A stretch of DNA of 64,000 nucleotides from CAJXZP01 sp963974475 (GTDB taxonomy: Bacteria; Bacteroidota; Bacteroidia; Flavobacteriales_G; Salibacteraceae). The notes beneath the pieces were generated by a model. That model was not told the origin of the DNA and searched no databases. It saw only the letters and a list, made by a program, of their open reading frames with translations. Shown in pieces: positions 7,865 to 17,330 of the stretch (position 1 is its first letter; each line of letters starts with the position of its first letter). The stretch is taken from positions 1-64,000 of the forward strand of contig CAXBCR010000018.1 in the NCBI GenBank assembly GCA_963974475.1. The letters run 5' to 3'. The translations under genes and the position numbers were made by a program.

Positions 7865-10147
7865 CTAACGCAAGCACTTTTTCATACATGCTTGTATTTC
7901 ATTATGATTCTGTTCTGAAATGTCAGCGGTGCGTTTATATAGTTGTAATAGTGGTGCTGCATCATCGCATCTATTCCGTTGGCAATACCCGATGGCTAGC
8001 TGTGAAATTATGGATTGATTTTCTGGGTCTAAGTGATGCGCTTTTTCCATGTTAACAAACCACTGTTCTAGGTATTTCTGACTTTGATTTTTTTGGAATA
8101 AGTTGGCGTAGCATTCTGCCATACTGGTGTAGTTAGCAATCTGCCCAGGGTCATTTTTGGTCGCTTTTTTAAATAATTTCAAAGCATACCCATATTCTCC
8201 TTTATGTAATGAACACATCGCCAATCCGTAGGAGCAATCCCATTGGGTTCGGTCTAATTTCACGCCATCCGAAAATGCATTTTGAGCCATTTGCAGGTAT
8301 TCTAATTGGCCCTGTTGGGTTCTTTTATATGGTACAATGTCTAAGTATATATTCCCCAATTCGGCATAGCCTTGATAAGCGGTTTCTGGGTTGGCAATAG
8401 TATTTTGGGCATGATAATCGGCACGATCAAAATCGCCTACAATTCTAAAATACCGTGAAGCTAATAAACTGGAATCAACCTCTTCGTTGCGAATGGAATA
8501 AAATGGCCATACCAAGTTTGAAATTACATTAGAAAACGAAGATGGCTCAGGTTGAAAGGTCCGATTAAAATTACCGCCTAAATCCGTACTATCTAGTTGG
8601 TAGGATTCTATAATTGCTTGATTGTTGGCGTTATTCTTTACGTAAACCGCAGCCACATTGTCGGCATAAACTTGCTGCCAATCTGGACTATAATACATAT
8701 ACCGATGCAGGTTTGGAAATTGCCACGTGTAGAGCATAGCGTATTCATAATGGTACTTTGCATCACTTTCTTCAAATAAATTGGTGAAATGAGTAATATG
8801 AATGAAGGTCTCAAAAAATTCTTTTGGAAAAATATCTAAATCACGTAGGTCAATGTACGATTCAAAACCAGGGCGCAAATTCCATAAAAAGTAAGAGGAA
8901 GTAAGGTAGTCTGAAAAACAACGTTTATCCGCCAAGCCATTTTCTTTGGCAAATTTAGCTGCTCCTGCCGGATTGCTTTCCGCATAGGTAGCTAATCCGT
9001 ACCGATTACTGGTATTGAATAAGTCGTAATATACATTCGTGCCAATGCCAATATAAAAAAGGCTTAATAGTCCAATTGCGAGAATGGTAGATGTTTTTTT
9101 AACTGTATTTTCTTCCCATTTATTGGTAATAAATAGAAGCAAACCTATGGCCAATGGAAGAGAAACAAGAATGGTGAAAATGACGTTTCTATAACCGGTC
9201 ATTCCTAAATAAAGGGTAGCCACAGCAAATACCATATAGCCTGAGCCTATGCTTTTGAAAACGCCCAACTTAGATTTTATAAAAAGATAAACGGTTCCCA
9301 AAATGCCGATTAGAAATGCGCCAAATGCGATAAAAGGTTCTTTAAAAGAAAAGAAGAATTCAGGCCTAAAAAACACGGAATTAAGCTCATTGGTATAGTG
9401 ATTACTTCCTACCACCGTAAATAAGAAATACGGATGGTAGAACATATAAAATCCTCTAGGATTAATCGCCACACTTAAAATAGCAAGGCCACTTGCGATT
9501 AGTATTTGGCGCGTATCCGCTTTGTTGGAGTTTTTTAAAATCCAATTATCAAAAGCATACCCTACACCAAAGGAGGCCAACAAAATGATTCCAACTGCAA
9601 AGCCCTCATGAATATTTACCCAAATAATTTGTAATGGTATAAGCCAATAGATGAATTTACCCGGTTTTAATTTGTATTGCGTGAAAATGCTGAGAAATAA
9701 TAGGGTGAGTAGGTGACTAAATATTTCCGGTCTACCTGCCAATCGGTAATCGATAGAGAATAAAAAAAATAGCGCAGCGATAATGAGTAGGGGATGCGAT
9801 TTGCTGATTTTAGTACCTGAAAGTATTTCGGTTAATTGGGCCGTGGTTTTTGTGAAAAGATATACCAAAGCCACATTCACCATTCCTTGCAAAACCCCGA
9901 TAGATTCAGGACCGGTTACTTGAGCAAATGCGTAAGCGATGAGTTCAAAGACCCACTTCACACTAATCCATTCGGTACCTTTTAGCGTAAAAGAAAAGCT
10001 GTCGGAGGTTGGTATTTGCCCGTTTAGGACCATCCATTCTCCGGTTTTAAACATCCACCAAAGGTCAGGCTCGTGAATTTGCTTCATACCTAAAGCAAAT
10101 GCTACGATGAACAAAAAATACCAACTGACACTTTGAATGATTTTCAC
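7865..10147 (-). CDS. GT-C-like multi-pass membrane protein with C-terminal TPR repeats
   Basis: The protein has 760 residues. The first half has about ten membrane segments and begins with the motif EPDLWWMFKTGEWMVLNGQIPTSDSFS, in large part a luminal DPDxWW-type loop known from a family of GT-C glycosyltransferase-like proteins of unknown acceptor. Residues about 385-520 form a soluble domain, and about 560-750 contain tetratricopeptide repeats (for example YGLAMCSLHKGEYGYALKLFKKATKNDPG). The role is likely sugar transfer from a polyprenyl carrier, or a related envelope function, but the catalytic residues are not proven. It is the last gene of an operon with the FAH hydrolase (21 bp gap) and the exonuclease, which gives no functional hint. 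Confidence 0.65.
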   Translation of the reverse strand: MKIIQSVSWYFLFIVAFALGMKQIHEPDLWWMFKTGEWMVLNGQIPTSDSFSFTLKGTEWISVKWVFELIAYAFAQVTGPESIGVLQGMVNVALVYLFTKTTAQLTEILSGTKISKSHPLLIIAALFFLFSIDYRLAGRPEIFSHLLTLLFLSIFTQYKLKPGKFIYWLIPLQIIWVNIHEGFAVGIILLASFGVGYAFDNWILKNSNKADTRQILIASGLAILSVAINPRGFYMFYHPYFLFTVVGSNHYTNELNSVFFRPEFFFSFKEPFIAFGAFLIGILGTVYLFIKSKLGVFKSIGSGYMVFAVATLYLGMTGYRNVIFTILVSLPLAIGLLLFITNKWEENTVKKTSTILAIGLLSLFYIGIGTNVYYDLFNTSNRYGLATYAESNPAGAAKFAKENGLADKRCFSDYLTSSYFLWNLRPGFESYIDLRDLDIFPKEFFETFIHITHFTNLFEESDAKYHYEYAMLYTWQFPNLHRYMYYSPDWQQVYADNVAAVYVKNNANNQAIIESYQLDSTDLGGNFNRTFQPEPSSFSNVISNLVWPFYSIRNEEVDSSLLASRYFRIVGDFDRADYHAQNTIANPETAYQGYAELGNIYLDIVPYKRTQQGQLEYLQMAQNAFSDGVKLDRTQWDCSYGLAMCSLHKGEYGYALKLFKKATKNDPGQIANYTSMAECYANLFQKNQSQKYLEQWFVNMEKAHHLDPENQSIISQLAIGYCQRNRCDDAAPLLQLYKRTADISEQNHNEIQACMKKCLR

Positions 10148-10168
10148 AAATAAAAGGAATATTAAAAC

Positions 10169-10780
10169 TTATTTGATGTGCGTACTGAGTAGTAACGTAT
10201 CTCCAATATAGGCCTTCAAATTATCGCCAATAGCCACCGGACCCACACCTGCTGGTGTTCCGGTGTAAATTAAATCGCCAATTTTTAGGGTGAAATATTT
10301 GGAAACATTTTCGATGATGGTATCTACCGAGAATAGCATGTCGGAAGTATTTCCTGTCTGCACGATTTCGCCATTTTTTTCCAATTTAAAATCGATATTT
10401 TCGATAGATTCAAAATCCGATACATTCATAAATTTCCCCAATGGAGCAGAGCCATCAAATGCCTTTGCTTTTTCCCATGGGAGTCCTTTTTGTTTTAGTT
10501 TGGATTGTAAATCTCGTGCGGTAAAATCAATTCCCACTGTCAATTCACTGTAATACTTTTGGGCAAATTTCTTTTGTATATGTTTACCCACTTTATTAAT
10601 CTTAATGACAATTTCTAATTCATGATGTACATCGTTGGTAAAATCAGGAATAAAAAATGGTTTATCAGATTGTAGTATTGCAGAATCCGGTTTCATAAAA
10701 ACCACCGGTTCAGCGGGTACAGGATTGTTTAATTCCTTGGCATGCATAGCATAATTTCGACCGATACAAATGATTTTCAT
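10169..10780 (-). CDS. fumarylacetoacetate hydrolase family protein
   Basis: This 203-residue single-domain FAH-fold enzyme matches short bacterial members such as acylpyruvases and oxaloacetate tautomerase/decarboxylase-like proteins. Visible features are IGRNYAMHAKEL at the N-terminus, the metal-binding acidic cluster in VHHELEIVIKI, the GIDFTARDLQ segment with the third acidic ligand, and KAFDGSAPLG. A divalent metal (Mg or Mn) is expected. Substrate is uncertain: C-C bond cleavage of an acylpyruvate, or enol-keto work on oxaloacetate, is typical. It starts 8 bp after the exonuclease stop, so it is in the same operon and probably translationally coupled. Confidence 0.88.
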   Translation of the reverse strand: MKIICIGRNYAMHAKELNNPVPAEPVVFMKPDSAILQSDKPFFIPDFTNDVHHELEIVIKINKVGKHIQKKFAQKYYSELTVGIDFTARDLQSKLKQKGLPWEKAKAFDGSAPLGKFMNVSDFESIENIDFKLEKNGEIVQTGNTSDMLFSVDTIIENVSKYFTLKIGDLIYTGTPAGVGPVAIGDNLKAYIGDTLLLSTHIK

Positions 10781-10788
10781 TTCCCAGA

Positions 10789-11550
10789 TTATTTAGATTG
10801 ATTTTTTATTTGTTGCAGTACCTTTTTGGTGTTTTGAGAGAAATCCCCATTCATCATCCATCCGTAGTAAGATGGTTCTGCTTTTAAAACATCCGCTGCA
10901 GGTTTTCCTTTGTGTTTACCAAAATTAAAAACGGTTACACCGTCCTCATTCTTGATAAATCTACCCGCTAAATCCACCGCATTATGCATTCGGGTAAAAT
11001 CGTTTAATGATTTTGGGTCGCGGTTTAGATCCGGGTATTTCGCCAATTGCGCTTCCAAAACCTCATAGGTAGCTAAAGTATCTGCCTCAGCACTATGGGC
11101 ATTTGATAAATCTTTACCACAATAAAATTGGTATGCAGCCACTAAAGTGCGCTGTTCTTTTTTATGGAAAATATTCTGAACATCTACTAAATTTCTATTG
11201 GTGACATCAAAGTCGTAACCAGCTCTGTGAAATTCTTCCACCAAAAGAGGTACATCAAAACGATTCGAATTAAACCCCGCTAAATCACAATCGTTTAAAA
11301 AGATATACAAATTGGGCGCTAGGTCATTAAAAGAGGGCTCGTTGGCAACATCTTCATTGGATATCCCATGAATGGCTGTAGTTTTTTCTGGAATTGGAAT
11401 CCCCGGATTTACACGGTGGGTTCTTGTTTCTGATTTTCCGTCAGGCATTACTTTGTGGATAGAAATTTCTACAATTCGGTCGGTAGAAGTATTTACCCCC
11501 GTAGTTTCTAAATCAAAGACAGCTATGGGATTTGTTAGTTTTAAATTCAT
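10789..11550 (-). CDS. DnaQ-like DEDDh 3'-5' exonuclease with ExoX-like C-terminus
   Basis: The protein has 253 residues. All three exonuclease motifs are visible: ExoI AVFDLETTGVN (Asp13, Glu15), ExoII in GFNSNRFDVPLL, and ExoIII HSAEADTLATYEV with the His and Asp of the DEDDh class. The C-terminal FNFGKHKGKPAADVLKAEP...YYGWMM segment matches the small domain found in ExoX-like nucleases. It probably trims DNA or RNA 3' ends in repair or as a proofreading-type activity. It is too short and lacks the partner features of a dedicated polymerase III epsilon subunit, so that assignment is left open. It is the first gene of a three-gene operon. Confidence 0.9.
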   Translation of the reverse strand: MNLKLTNPIAVFDLETTGVNTSTDRIVEISIHKVMPDGKSETRTHRVNPGIPIPEKTTAIHGISNEDVANEPSFNDLAPNLYIFLNDCDLAGFNSNRFDVPLLVEEFHRAGYDFDVTNRNLVDVQNIFHKKEQRTLVAAYQFYCGKDLSNAHSAEADTLATYEVLEAQLAKYPDLNRDPKSLNDFTRMHNAVDLAGRFIKNEDGVTVFNFGKHKGKPAADVLKAEPSYYGWMMNGDFSQNTKKVLQQIKNQSK

Positions 11551-11607
11551 GGGATAAAAGTATTGAGTTTTTGATAAATAGCGGTCATTTATTTAAAATT
11601 TGCGCAT

Positions 11608-11640
11608 AAAAAAACTCCTCTAAATGAATAGAGGAGTTTT
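11608..11640 (-). terminator. rho-independent terminator after the OmpA gene
   Basis: Arms 11611-11621 and 11630-11640 pair perfectly over 11 bp (AAAACTCCTCT with AGAGGAGTTTT) around an 8-nt loop. On the minus strand the stem runs into a T-tract (A-run at 11608-11614 on plus). It lies 24 bp beyond the stop of the gene at 11664-13802. Confidence 0.9.
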
Positions 11641-11663
11641 TCCTATTTTATAGTGAGTTGGGG

Positions 11664-13802
11664 TTATCTAATTTCAACCTCACAACGTCTGTTTTGCCAA
11701 GTTTTACTAATAATCCATCTTCCTTGAGAATCGGTATCTTTTATTGCTAATTGAGATTCTCCGTATCCTACAGTTTCAATTTGTGCTGGATTAACTCCTT
11801 GTTTAATGAAGTAATCAGCCACTCTTTTCGCTCTACGATTAGATAATGGTTTGTTGTATGAAGCAGAACCTTGTGAATCTGTGTGACCACCAAGAATAAC
11901 TTTTTTGCTTGGATCAGCATTCAAGATTGCAGATACTTTCACGATGTAATCTCTGTCTTCATCAGAAATGAATGATTTATCAAAGTCAAAGTAAATCAAG
12001 TGAACAAATTTACCATCTGCGTTTTTAACTGGAGCTGGAAGTTCAGCCATCAACTCATCTTTCTCCCAAGGAGTAACTCTAGACTCAGGATCGGTATAAG
12101 AAGGATTTTCTGGCGTTAAATTTGCCACAAATGCTTCTCTTGATTCGTCACCTCTAGTAGCGTCAATATCGTAAAATGCATTAGTAAGAACCGATTTTTG
12201 CTCGAAAACAAAGCTGTCTGGATCCATTTTCAACTCGCAAGTCAATGTTTGGAAAATATCATACTCACTACATTGGTCTGGAATGGTTATGTTATATGTA
12301 TGAACAGCTCTTCCTTTTACGTCTAACGATAAGATGTATGATGTTTCCGTATTTACTCTAAAGGTATAGTTTCCATCATTTGCTAATGGGTCTACTGTAG
12401 CTACAACTGAAGAATCAATGTTCATTAACGTTAAAGTAGCGCTATCAATTGAATGACCGTCAAGTGCAATAAATTTTCCAGCCATGTTGGTAGAAGGAAT
12501 ATCGAAACAAGTCCATACTCTCCAAATATCGTAATCTCCTTCGGTTCCCATTCTATCGGAAGAAAGGTAACCAAATTCCTCACTACCACCGGTTAATCTA
12601 AAGTGGATGTCATTGGCAGGAGAGTTAACAGGAACTCCCATGTTTCTAATGTTTGCCCATCCGCTATCTGTTTTGGTAGCTACGAAGATGTCAAAATCAC
12701 CAATAGAATTGTATCCTTTTGATGCGAAATATAATTTAGTGCCATCTTCACTTAAAAAAGGAGAACCTTCATCAAATTTTGTGTTTATGCCTTTTAGATT
12801 AGAAAACTCGGTGAAGTTTCCGTTGTCTTTTCGATGTGCCCAATAGATATCAGTACCACCTTTGCCACCAACTTTATCACTTGTAATAAATACATCGTTT
12901 AATGAACGACTAATAGCTACTGATACTATTTGGTTGTTTGTAAATTGTGTTTGTTCTGTTTTTACTTGTACTGGGTCCCCTAAGTTTTCTGAAACGAATA
13001 ACTTTCCTCTTCTGTAAAAATAAAATTTAGATAAATCTGCATTGAAGGTAATAGAAGACTCATTGTCATCAGACTCAATGTTTTTATTAAGTACTACACC
13101 ATCTGCTTTGGCACGTGGTAACCACTTTTTGTATACTGGGTCATAGTTAGTGTAGAAAATTTCCTCTTGCCCTTTGGCTTGGAAGGTCATGTATTCAATA
13201 TTGAATAAGTTGGCATTGGTAGAAGTAAATACCAGTGTTTTTAAATCTTCATACACTACTGGAGCGTAATCCAAAAACATGGTGTTTACATCAGATCCTA
13301 AATTTTCAACAAACATCCCAGCAATAGGAGAATCTGTAAACCTTTTACCGGTATTACATTGTTCCATTCGTTGATCCATTAATTTAATTAAACCCTTTTC
13401 AATTCGAACGCCATCTGTTTCTCTGTATTTTTCATAATACACCTTAGCGGAATCAAATTCTCCCATATAGTGAAAAGATTCTGCCTTCAAAAGAATAACA
13501 CCAGGAGTGGTTTTTTCATCCACCTTTCTGAAGTAATCCATTGATTTTTCCGCATCAATTCTACTATTTAAGTAAGCCACCCCACAATAGAGGTTTAGAT
13601 TTTGGTCTGTAGGCTTTTCTTTAAGTAACTCAAGATAAATCTGTTTAGATTTTTCCCAGTTTCCATCTTCAAGATAGAACATAGCTCTTTTTGGAGTAAT
13701 TTTCTCCGGCTTTGCTCCACTCTGAGCGAAAACACTTGTGCTGGTCAATAATAATATTGCCAATACGTACAACGTAGAAGTAAATTTTTGCATTCTTTTC
13801 AA
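11664..13802 (-). CDS. PorE-like OmpA family protein (TPR, PD40, CRD-like, OmpA domains)
   Basis: The protein has 712 residues with a signal peptide cut near VFAQ and no lipobox. Domains in order are TPR-like repeats (about 36-150), PD40/WD40-like beta-propeller repeats (about 165-440, with SSITFNADLSKFYF, EGSPFLSEDGTKLYFAS and FGYLSSDRMGTEGDYDIW), a carboxypeptidase-regulatory-like beta-sandwich (about 450-520), and a C-terminal OmpA peptidoglycan-binding domain (about 595-712, with YFDFDKSFISDEDRDYI and GGHTDSQGSASYNKPLSNRRAKRV). This order is that of PorE, which anchors the type IX secretion complex to peptidoglycan. Bacteroidota carry several similar proteins, so it could instead be a general OmpA envelope protein. 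It has its own promoter and terminator. Confidence 0.8.
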   Translation of the reverse strand: MKRMQKFTSTLYVLAILLLTSTSVFAQSGAKPEKITPKRAMFYLEDGNWEKSKQIYLELLKEKPTDQNLNLYCGVAYLNSRIDAEKSMDYFRKVDEKTTPGVILLKAESFHYMGEFDSAKVYYEKYRETDGVRIEKGLIKLMDQRMEQCNTGKRFTDSPIAGMFVENLGSDVNTMFLDYAPVVYEDLKTLVFTSTNANLFNIEYMTFQAKGQEEIFYTNYDPVYKKWLPRAKADGVVLNKNIESDDNESSITFNADLSKFYFYRRGKLFVSENLGDPVQVKTEQTQFTNNQIVSVAISRSLNDVFITSDKVGGKGGTDIYWAHRKDNGNFTEFSNLKGINTKFDEGSPFLSEDGTKLYFASKGYNSIGDFDIFVATKTDSGWANIRNMGVPVNSPANDIHFRLTGGSEEFGYLSSDRMGTEGDYDIWRVWTCFDIPSTNMAGKFIALDGHSIDSATLTLMNIDSSVVATVDPLANDGNYTFRVNTETSYILSLDVKGRAVHTYNITIPDQCSEYDIFQTLTCELKMDPDSFVFEQKSVLTNAFYDIDATRGDESREAFVANLTPENPSYTDPESRVTPWEKDELMAELPAPVKNADGKFVHLIYFDFDKSFISDEDRDYIVKVSAILNADPSKKVILGGHTDSQGSASYNKPLSNRRAKRVADYFIKQGVNPAQIETVGYGESQLAIKDTDSQGRWIISKTWQNRRCEVEIR

Positions 13803-13850
13803 CTTTGGGGTTTGTTATTTTTCAAAAATAGCATTCATTGATAGTGACTA

Positions 13851-13858
13851 CAAATATA
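13851..13858 (-). promoter_or_regulatory. Bacteroidota -7 promoter box for the OmpA gene
   Basis: On the minus strand this reads TATATTTG, a perfect match to TAnnTTTG, the -7 element used by the primary sigma factor of Bacteroidota. It lies about 50 nt upstream of the start codon at 13802. No clear TTTG-type -33 box stands at the expected distance. Confidence 0.6.
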
Positions 13859-13934
13859 GTAATCAGTTTTATCCACACACGATTATTGATAACCGAAGAT
13901 GCTTTATTTTGAACAAATAATTAAAAAATGTGAC

Positions 13935-15251
13935 CTATAGTTCACGATTAGGGTCGAAAGACTCTAAGTAATCAGCCACCCTTCTTACGAACATTCCACC
14001 CAAAGCACCATCAACAACCCGATGATCGTACGCGTGAGAAAGGAACATTTTGTGTCGAATGCCGATAAAATCACCATCTGGAGTTTCAATAACCGATGGC
14101 ATTTTACGTATTGCACCAACAGCCATAATAGCTACTTGAGGTTGATTGATAACTGGAGTACCCATCACATTACCAAATGTTCCCACATTTGTCATAGTGT
14201 ATGTGCCACCTGCAATGTCATCTGGTGCTAATTGGTTGTTTCTTGCCTTGTTGGCCAAACTGTTCACTTTCTTAGCTAATCCAGTTAAGTTATAATTATC
14301 AGCATTATGTATTACCGGTACAATTAGGTTCCCGCTAGGAAGTGCGGTCGCCATACCTAAGTTGATATCGTTCTTTTTAATAATGTAATCTCCTTGAACT
14401 TCTACATTTACCAATGGGAAATCTTTAATCGCTTTGATAATGGCCTCCATAATAATAGGAGTGAAGGTTAGTTTTTCACCTTCGCGTTCAAAAAATTTGT
14501 TTTTGTTTTTATTTCTCCAATTCACGATGTTGGTCATATCTGCTTCTACATAAGAAGTTACGTGAGGTGAAGTTTGTTTAGAAGCTACCATGTGTTTCGC
14601 AATTAGCTTACGCATGCGATCCATCTCAATAATTTCAACGTTACCGCTGAAATCATCTGCACTTGGTGCACCTTGGGAAGCTACCTTTGCAGGTTTGGCT
14701 TTGGCCGTTGGGGCTGGGGCGCTGGCAACTGGAGCAGTAACAGGTTTGCGTCCACTAGAAATATAGCTAAGAATGTCGTTTTTAGTTACTCGGTTATTTT
14801 GACCAGTACCATTAATAGACTCTAACTCAGTTAAACTAAGACCTTCTTCTTTCGCAATGTTTTTTACTAGCGGAGAATAGAAGTTGTCGCTTTCAGAAAA
14901 ATCTACATTTTCAGCTACCACGGGTGCAGCGGCTACAGGCTTTTCTGTTACTGGAGCGGGAGCAGATGGGGCAGCAGCCTCAACTACTGGAGCAGGTGCA
15001 TCACTAGCACCTTCGGCAGAAATAATAGCAATGACATCTCCAACTTGGGGAACATCACCTTCTTCAAACATGATTTGAGTTATTACACCATCAGAAGGAG
15101 AGGGTACCTCAGAGTCTACCTTATCGGTAGCGATTTCAACAATCGATTCTTCTGCTTCAACAGTGTCTCCGACTTGTTTTAACCATGTGGTAATTGTTGC
15201 TTCTGCAACGCTTTCTCCCATTTTAGGAAGTTTAACTTCTATTTGTGCCAT
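13935..15251 (-). CDS. 2-oxoacid dehydrogenase E2 (dihydrolipoyl acyltransferase)
   Basis: The protein has 438 residues. It carries an N-terminal lipoyl domain (1-80) with lipoylated Lys44 in EIATDKVDSEVPSP, an Ala/Pro-rich linker, a peripheral-subunit-binding domain (about 125-160, YSPLVKNIAKEEGLSLTEL), a second linker, and a catalytic acyltransferase domain (about 205-438) ending in SHAYDHRVVDGALGG with catalytic His410 and Asp414. It transfers the acyl group from lipoamide to CoA in the pyruvate, 2-oxoglutarate or branched-chain dehydrogenase complex. The lipoyl motif resembles branched-chain or oxoglutarate E2 more than classical pyruvate E2. No E1 or E3 gene is adjacent. A TATTTTTG -7 box occurs at 15272-15279 on the minus strand. 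Confidence 0.93.
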   Translation of the reverse strand: MAQIEVKLPKMGESVAEATITTWLKQVGDTVEAEESIVEIATDKVDSEVPSPSDGVITQIMFEEGDVPQVGDVIAIISAEGASDAPAPVVEAAAPSAPAPVTEKPVAAAPVVAENVDFSESDNFYSPLVKNIAKEEGLSLTELESINGTGQNNRVTKNDILSYISSGRKPVTAPVASAPAPTAKAKPAKVASQGAPSADDFSGNVEIIEMDRMRKLIAKHMVASKQTSPHVTSYVEADMTNIVNWRNKNKNKFFEREGEKLTFTPIIMEAIIKAIKDFPLVNVEVQGDYIIKKNDINLGMATALPSGNLIVPVIHNADNYNLTGLAKKVNSLANKARNNQLAPDDIAGGTYTMTNVGTFGNVMGTPVINQPQVAIMAVGAIRKMPSVIETPDGDFIGIRHKMFLSHAYDHRVVDGALGGMFVRRVADYLESFDPNREL

Positions 15252-15347
15252 AGCTGCTAATTTTAGGTGGACAAAAATATACTAAATATCGATTGCGTTA
15301 CTCTGAATTGGCCAAATAATAAATTGTAATTTCAAATGAATAACGAA

Positions 15348-17315
15348 TTAAGTATCTAAATTATACTTTTTCAACCAAATAATAGCAAGGTCGTGACTAA
15401 AATCATATTTTTTGGCATACGATAAATTCAACGTTTCATAAAAATCATGCGATTTATTTTCATTTTGATAGGGCATGCCAATATGAAGAATTGCCGGTTT
15501 TATTGTTTTTATAATCGACTGATGTTCAGGTAGAGGATGAAAACCGACCCAAGTTTTAGTACCGAGCAAAACGAGGAAAATATTACGCATAAAAGCACCT
15601 CTTTTTTTGTGCGTTAAAAGTAATAACGGGCTTACTAATAGAATGATAAGAGATATTAAAATATCCAAAACACGTTTGGAAGTACGGCTTTCTTCTTTTA
15701 CGAATGTATTGGCGGTATTTATGGATAAAATCTCACCCGAAGTGTTAATGGATTGACTTCCAATAATAAATGTGCTTTCAGGTGGGGCAATTTTTAATTC
15801 TATTTGCGGGTTCTGTTGTAGCATCATTTCATTTATTATGGATCCAGAATCCATATCTTCAGCGCAATAAATGATTTGGTTTATGTCGAATATTTGCAAC
15901 GCATCGGGTAATTGACCGAGGTTGGCAATGAAGTGGTCGGAGGTGTTTTTAAAGTTATAGCTTGGGTAAACTTCTAATATCATTTGAGGAATATTAGTAG
16001 TTTTTTGGAGTAATTTCTTCACTCTGGAAATCCCTCCTTGTTTACCCACAATAGCCATCCTAATGTCGGGAAGAGTTTTGAAAAGAATTGCCTTCACCCC
16101 AAGTTGGTTTAGCCCCCAACGGTATAAAACAATATTGATAGCCGAGAAAACTGCTCCTAAAACAACTACTACTCGCGAAAATCGGTAATCTTCATTCAAT
16201 AAACCGTAAAGAAGCAACCCGATAATGCCTCCCCAAAGTACACCTTTGAGCAATCGATTAATAAAAGGGGACTCTCCATACCCGTTGTTAAGGTATAATG
16301 AAGACAAGAAAACCAATCCGTAACTAGGGAATAGCCATTTCAAAATTTCGGGTGGATAAATTATACCACTAAAGTGGCTGTAAATTAAGGAGGTGGCAAT
16401 TAATGTTAGTAGGATGACCGAAAAATCTAAAAATGGGAGTAAAGATTTTTCGAAGAATCTACGTGTTATAGCTATGCCAGCCCTAAAATAGATGGCCATT
16501 TTTATCAAAATCTCAAATACGTTAGCATGTGATTTTGTAAAATGTTTTTTGGCAAAGATGATCATGGCATTGTAAAATACCAACACATAGTTAACGCTAC
16601 TTTTTTTGGTGCTTTCTCCTTTATAATGAATGATTCGGGTTTCGGGGAAGTAATAATTGTCATAACCAGCTAATCGAATACGCCAGGATAAGTCAATGTC
16701 TTCTCCATACATGAAAAAAGCTTCATCCAACAAGCCCACTTTATCTAATGCCGAATTTCGCATCATCATGTACGCACCAGCTAAAATGTCAATTTTATGT
16801 GTTTTGTTTTTGTCTAAATGCCCCAAATGGTATTGGCCAAAAGTCTCAGATTTAGGGAATAGATTCGATAACCCAAATATTTTATAAAATGCCACCATTG
16901 GAGTAGGAAGTCCTCTTTTGCTTTCGGCTAAAAACTGTCCTTTACCATCCACCATTTTGACTCCCAATCCACCTGCATTTGGATGTTCATCCATAAAATC
17001 AATGCATTTCTTGAACGTATCTTCCTCGACTAAGGTGTCAGGATTGAGGAGTAATACGTAATCGGCTTTCGAAATGCGAATGGCTTGGTTATTTGCTTTT
17101 GAAAATCCTTTATTGTCGGTATTCGCAATTACTTGCACTTCCGGGAATAACCTACGCGTCATTTCTACCGAACCGTCTGAAGAGGCATTGTCCACCATAA
17201 TGGTTTCGATATCTGCAAATTGTGCCGCTTTTCGAACCGAATAGAGACACTGTGCAAGAAAATACTCCACATTGTAATTGACTACAATAACCGTTAACCG
17301 AGGATGTTTATCCAT
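15348..17315 (-). CDS. GT2 glycosyltransferase fused to a degenerate polyprenyl-phosphate sugar transferase-like module
   Basis: The protein has 655 residues. Residues 1-240 form a GT2 GT-A domain (TVIVVNYNVEYFLAQCL, DNASSDGS, LLLNPDT, EDIDLSWRIRLAGY), like rhamnosyl- and other WbbL-type transferases. After about residue 275 come several membrane segments and then a region like the CoA-binding-type middle domain of WcaJ/WbaP proteins. Near 570 the segment SKRVLDILISLIILLVSPLLLL resembles the membrane re-entrant start of bacterial sugar transferases, but the Arg/Lys-Glu catalytic core does not follow; only a WVGFHPLPEH remnant like the usual GxRP ending remains. It likely attaches sugars to a lipid-linked glycan; the second module may only dock. 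It follows recR by 15 bp. Confidence 0.8.
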   Translation of the reverse strand: MDKHPRLTVIVVNYNVEYFLAQCLYSVRKAAQFADIETIMVDNASSDGSVEMTRRLFPEVQVIANTDNKGFSKANNQAIRISKADYVLLLNPDTLVEEDTFKKCIDFMDEHPNAGGLGVKMVDGKGQFLAESKRGLPTPMVAFYKIFGLSNLFPKSETFGQYHLGHLDKNKTHKIDILAGAYMMMRNSALDKVGLLDEAFFMYGEDIDLSWRIRLAGYDNYYFPETRIIHYKGESTKKSSVNYVLVFYNAMIIFAKKHFTKSHANVFEILIKMAIYFRAGIAITRRFFEKSLLPFLDFSVILLTLIATSLIYSHFSGIIYPPEILKWLFPSYGLVFLSSLYLNNGYGESPFINRLLKGVLWGGIIGLLLYGLLNEDYRFSRVVVVLGAVFSAINIVLYRWGLNQLGVKAILFKTLPDIRMAIVGKQGGISRVKKLLQKTTNIPQMILEVYPSYNFKNTSDHFIANLGQLPDALQIFDINQIIYCAEDMDSGSIINEMMLQQNPQIELKIAPPESTFIIGSQSINTSGEILSINTANTFVKEESRTSKRVLDILISLIILLVSPLLLLTHKKRGAFMRNIFLVLLGTKTWVGFHPLPEHQSIIKTIKPAILHIGMPYQNENKSHDFYETLNLSYAKKYDFSHDLAIIWLKKYNLDT

Positions 17316-17330
17316 TCAATTTGCTATCCA

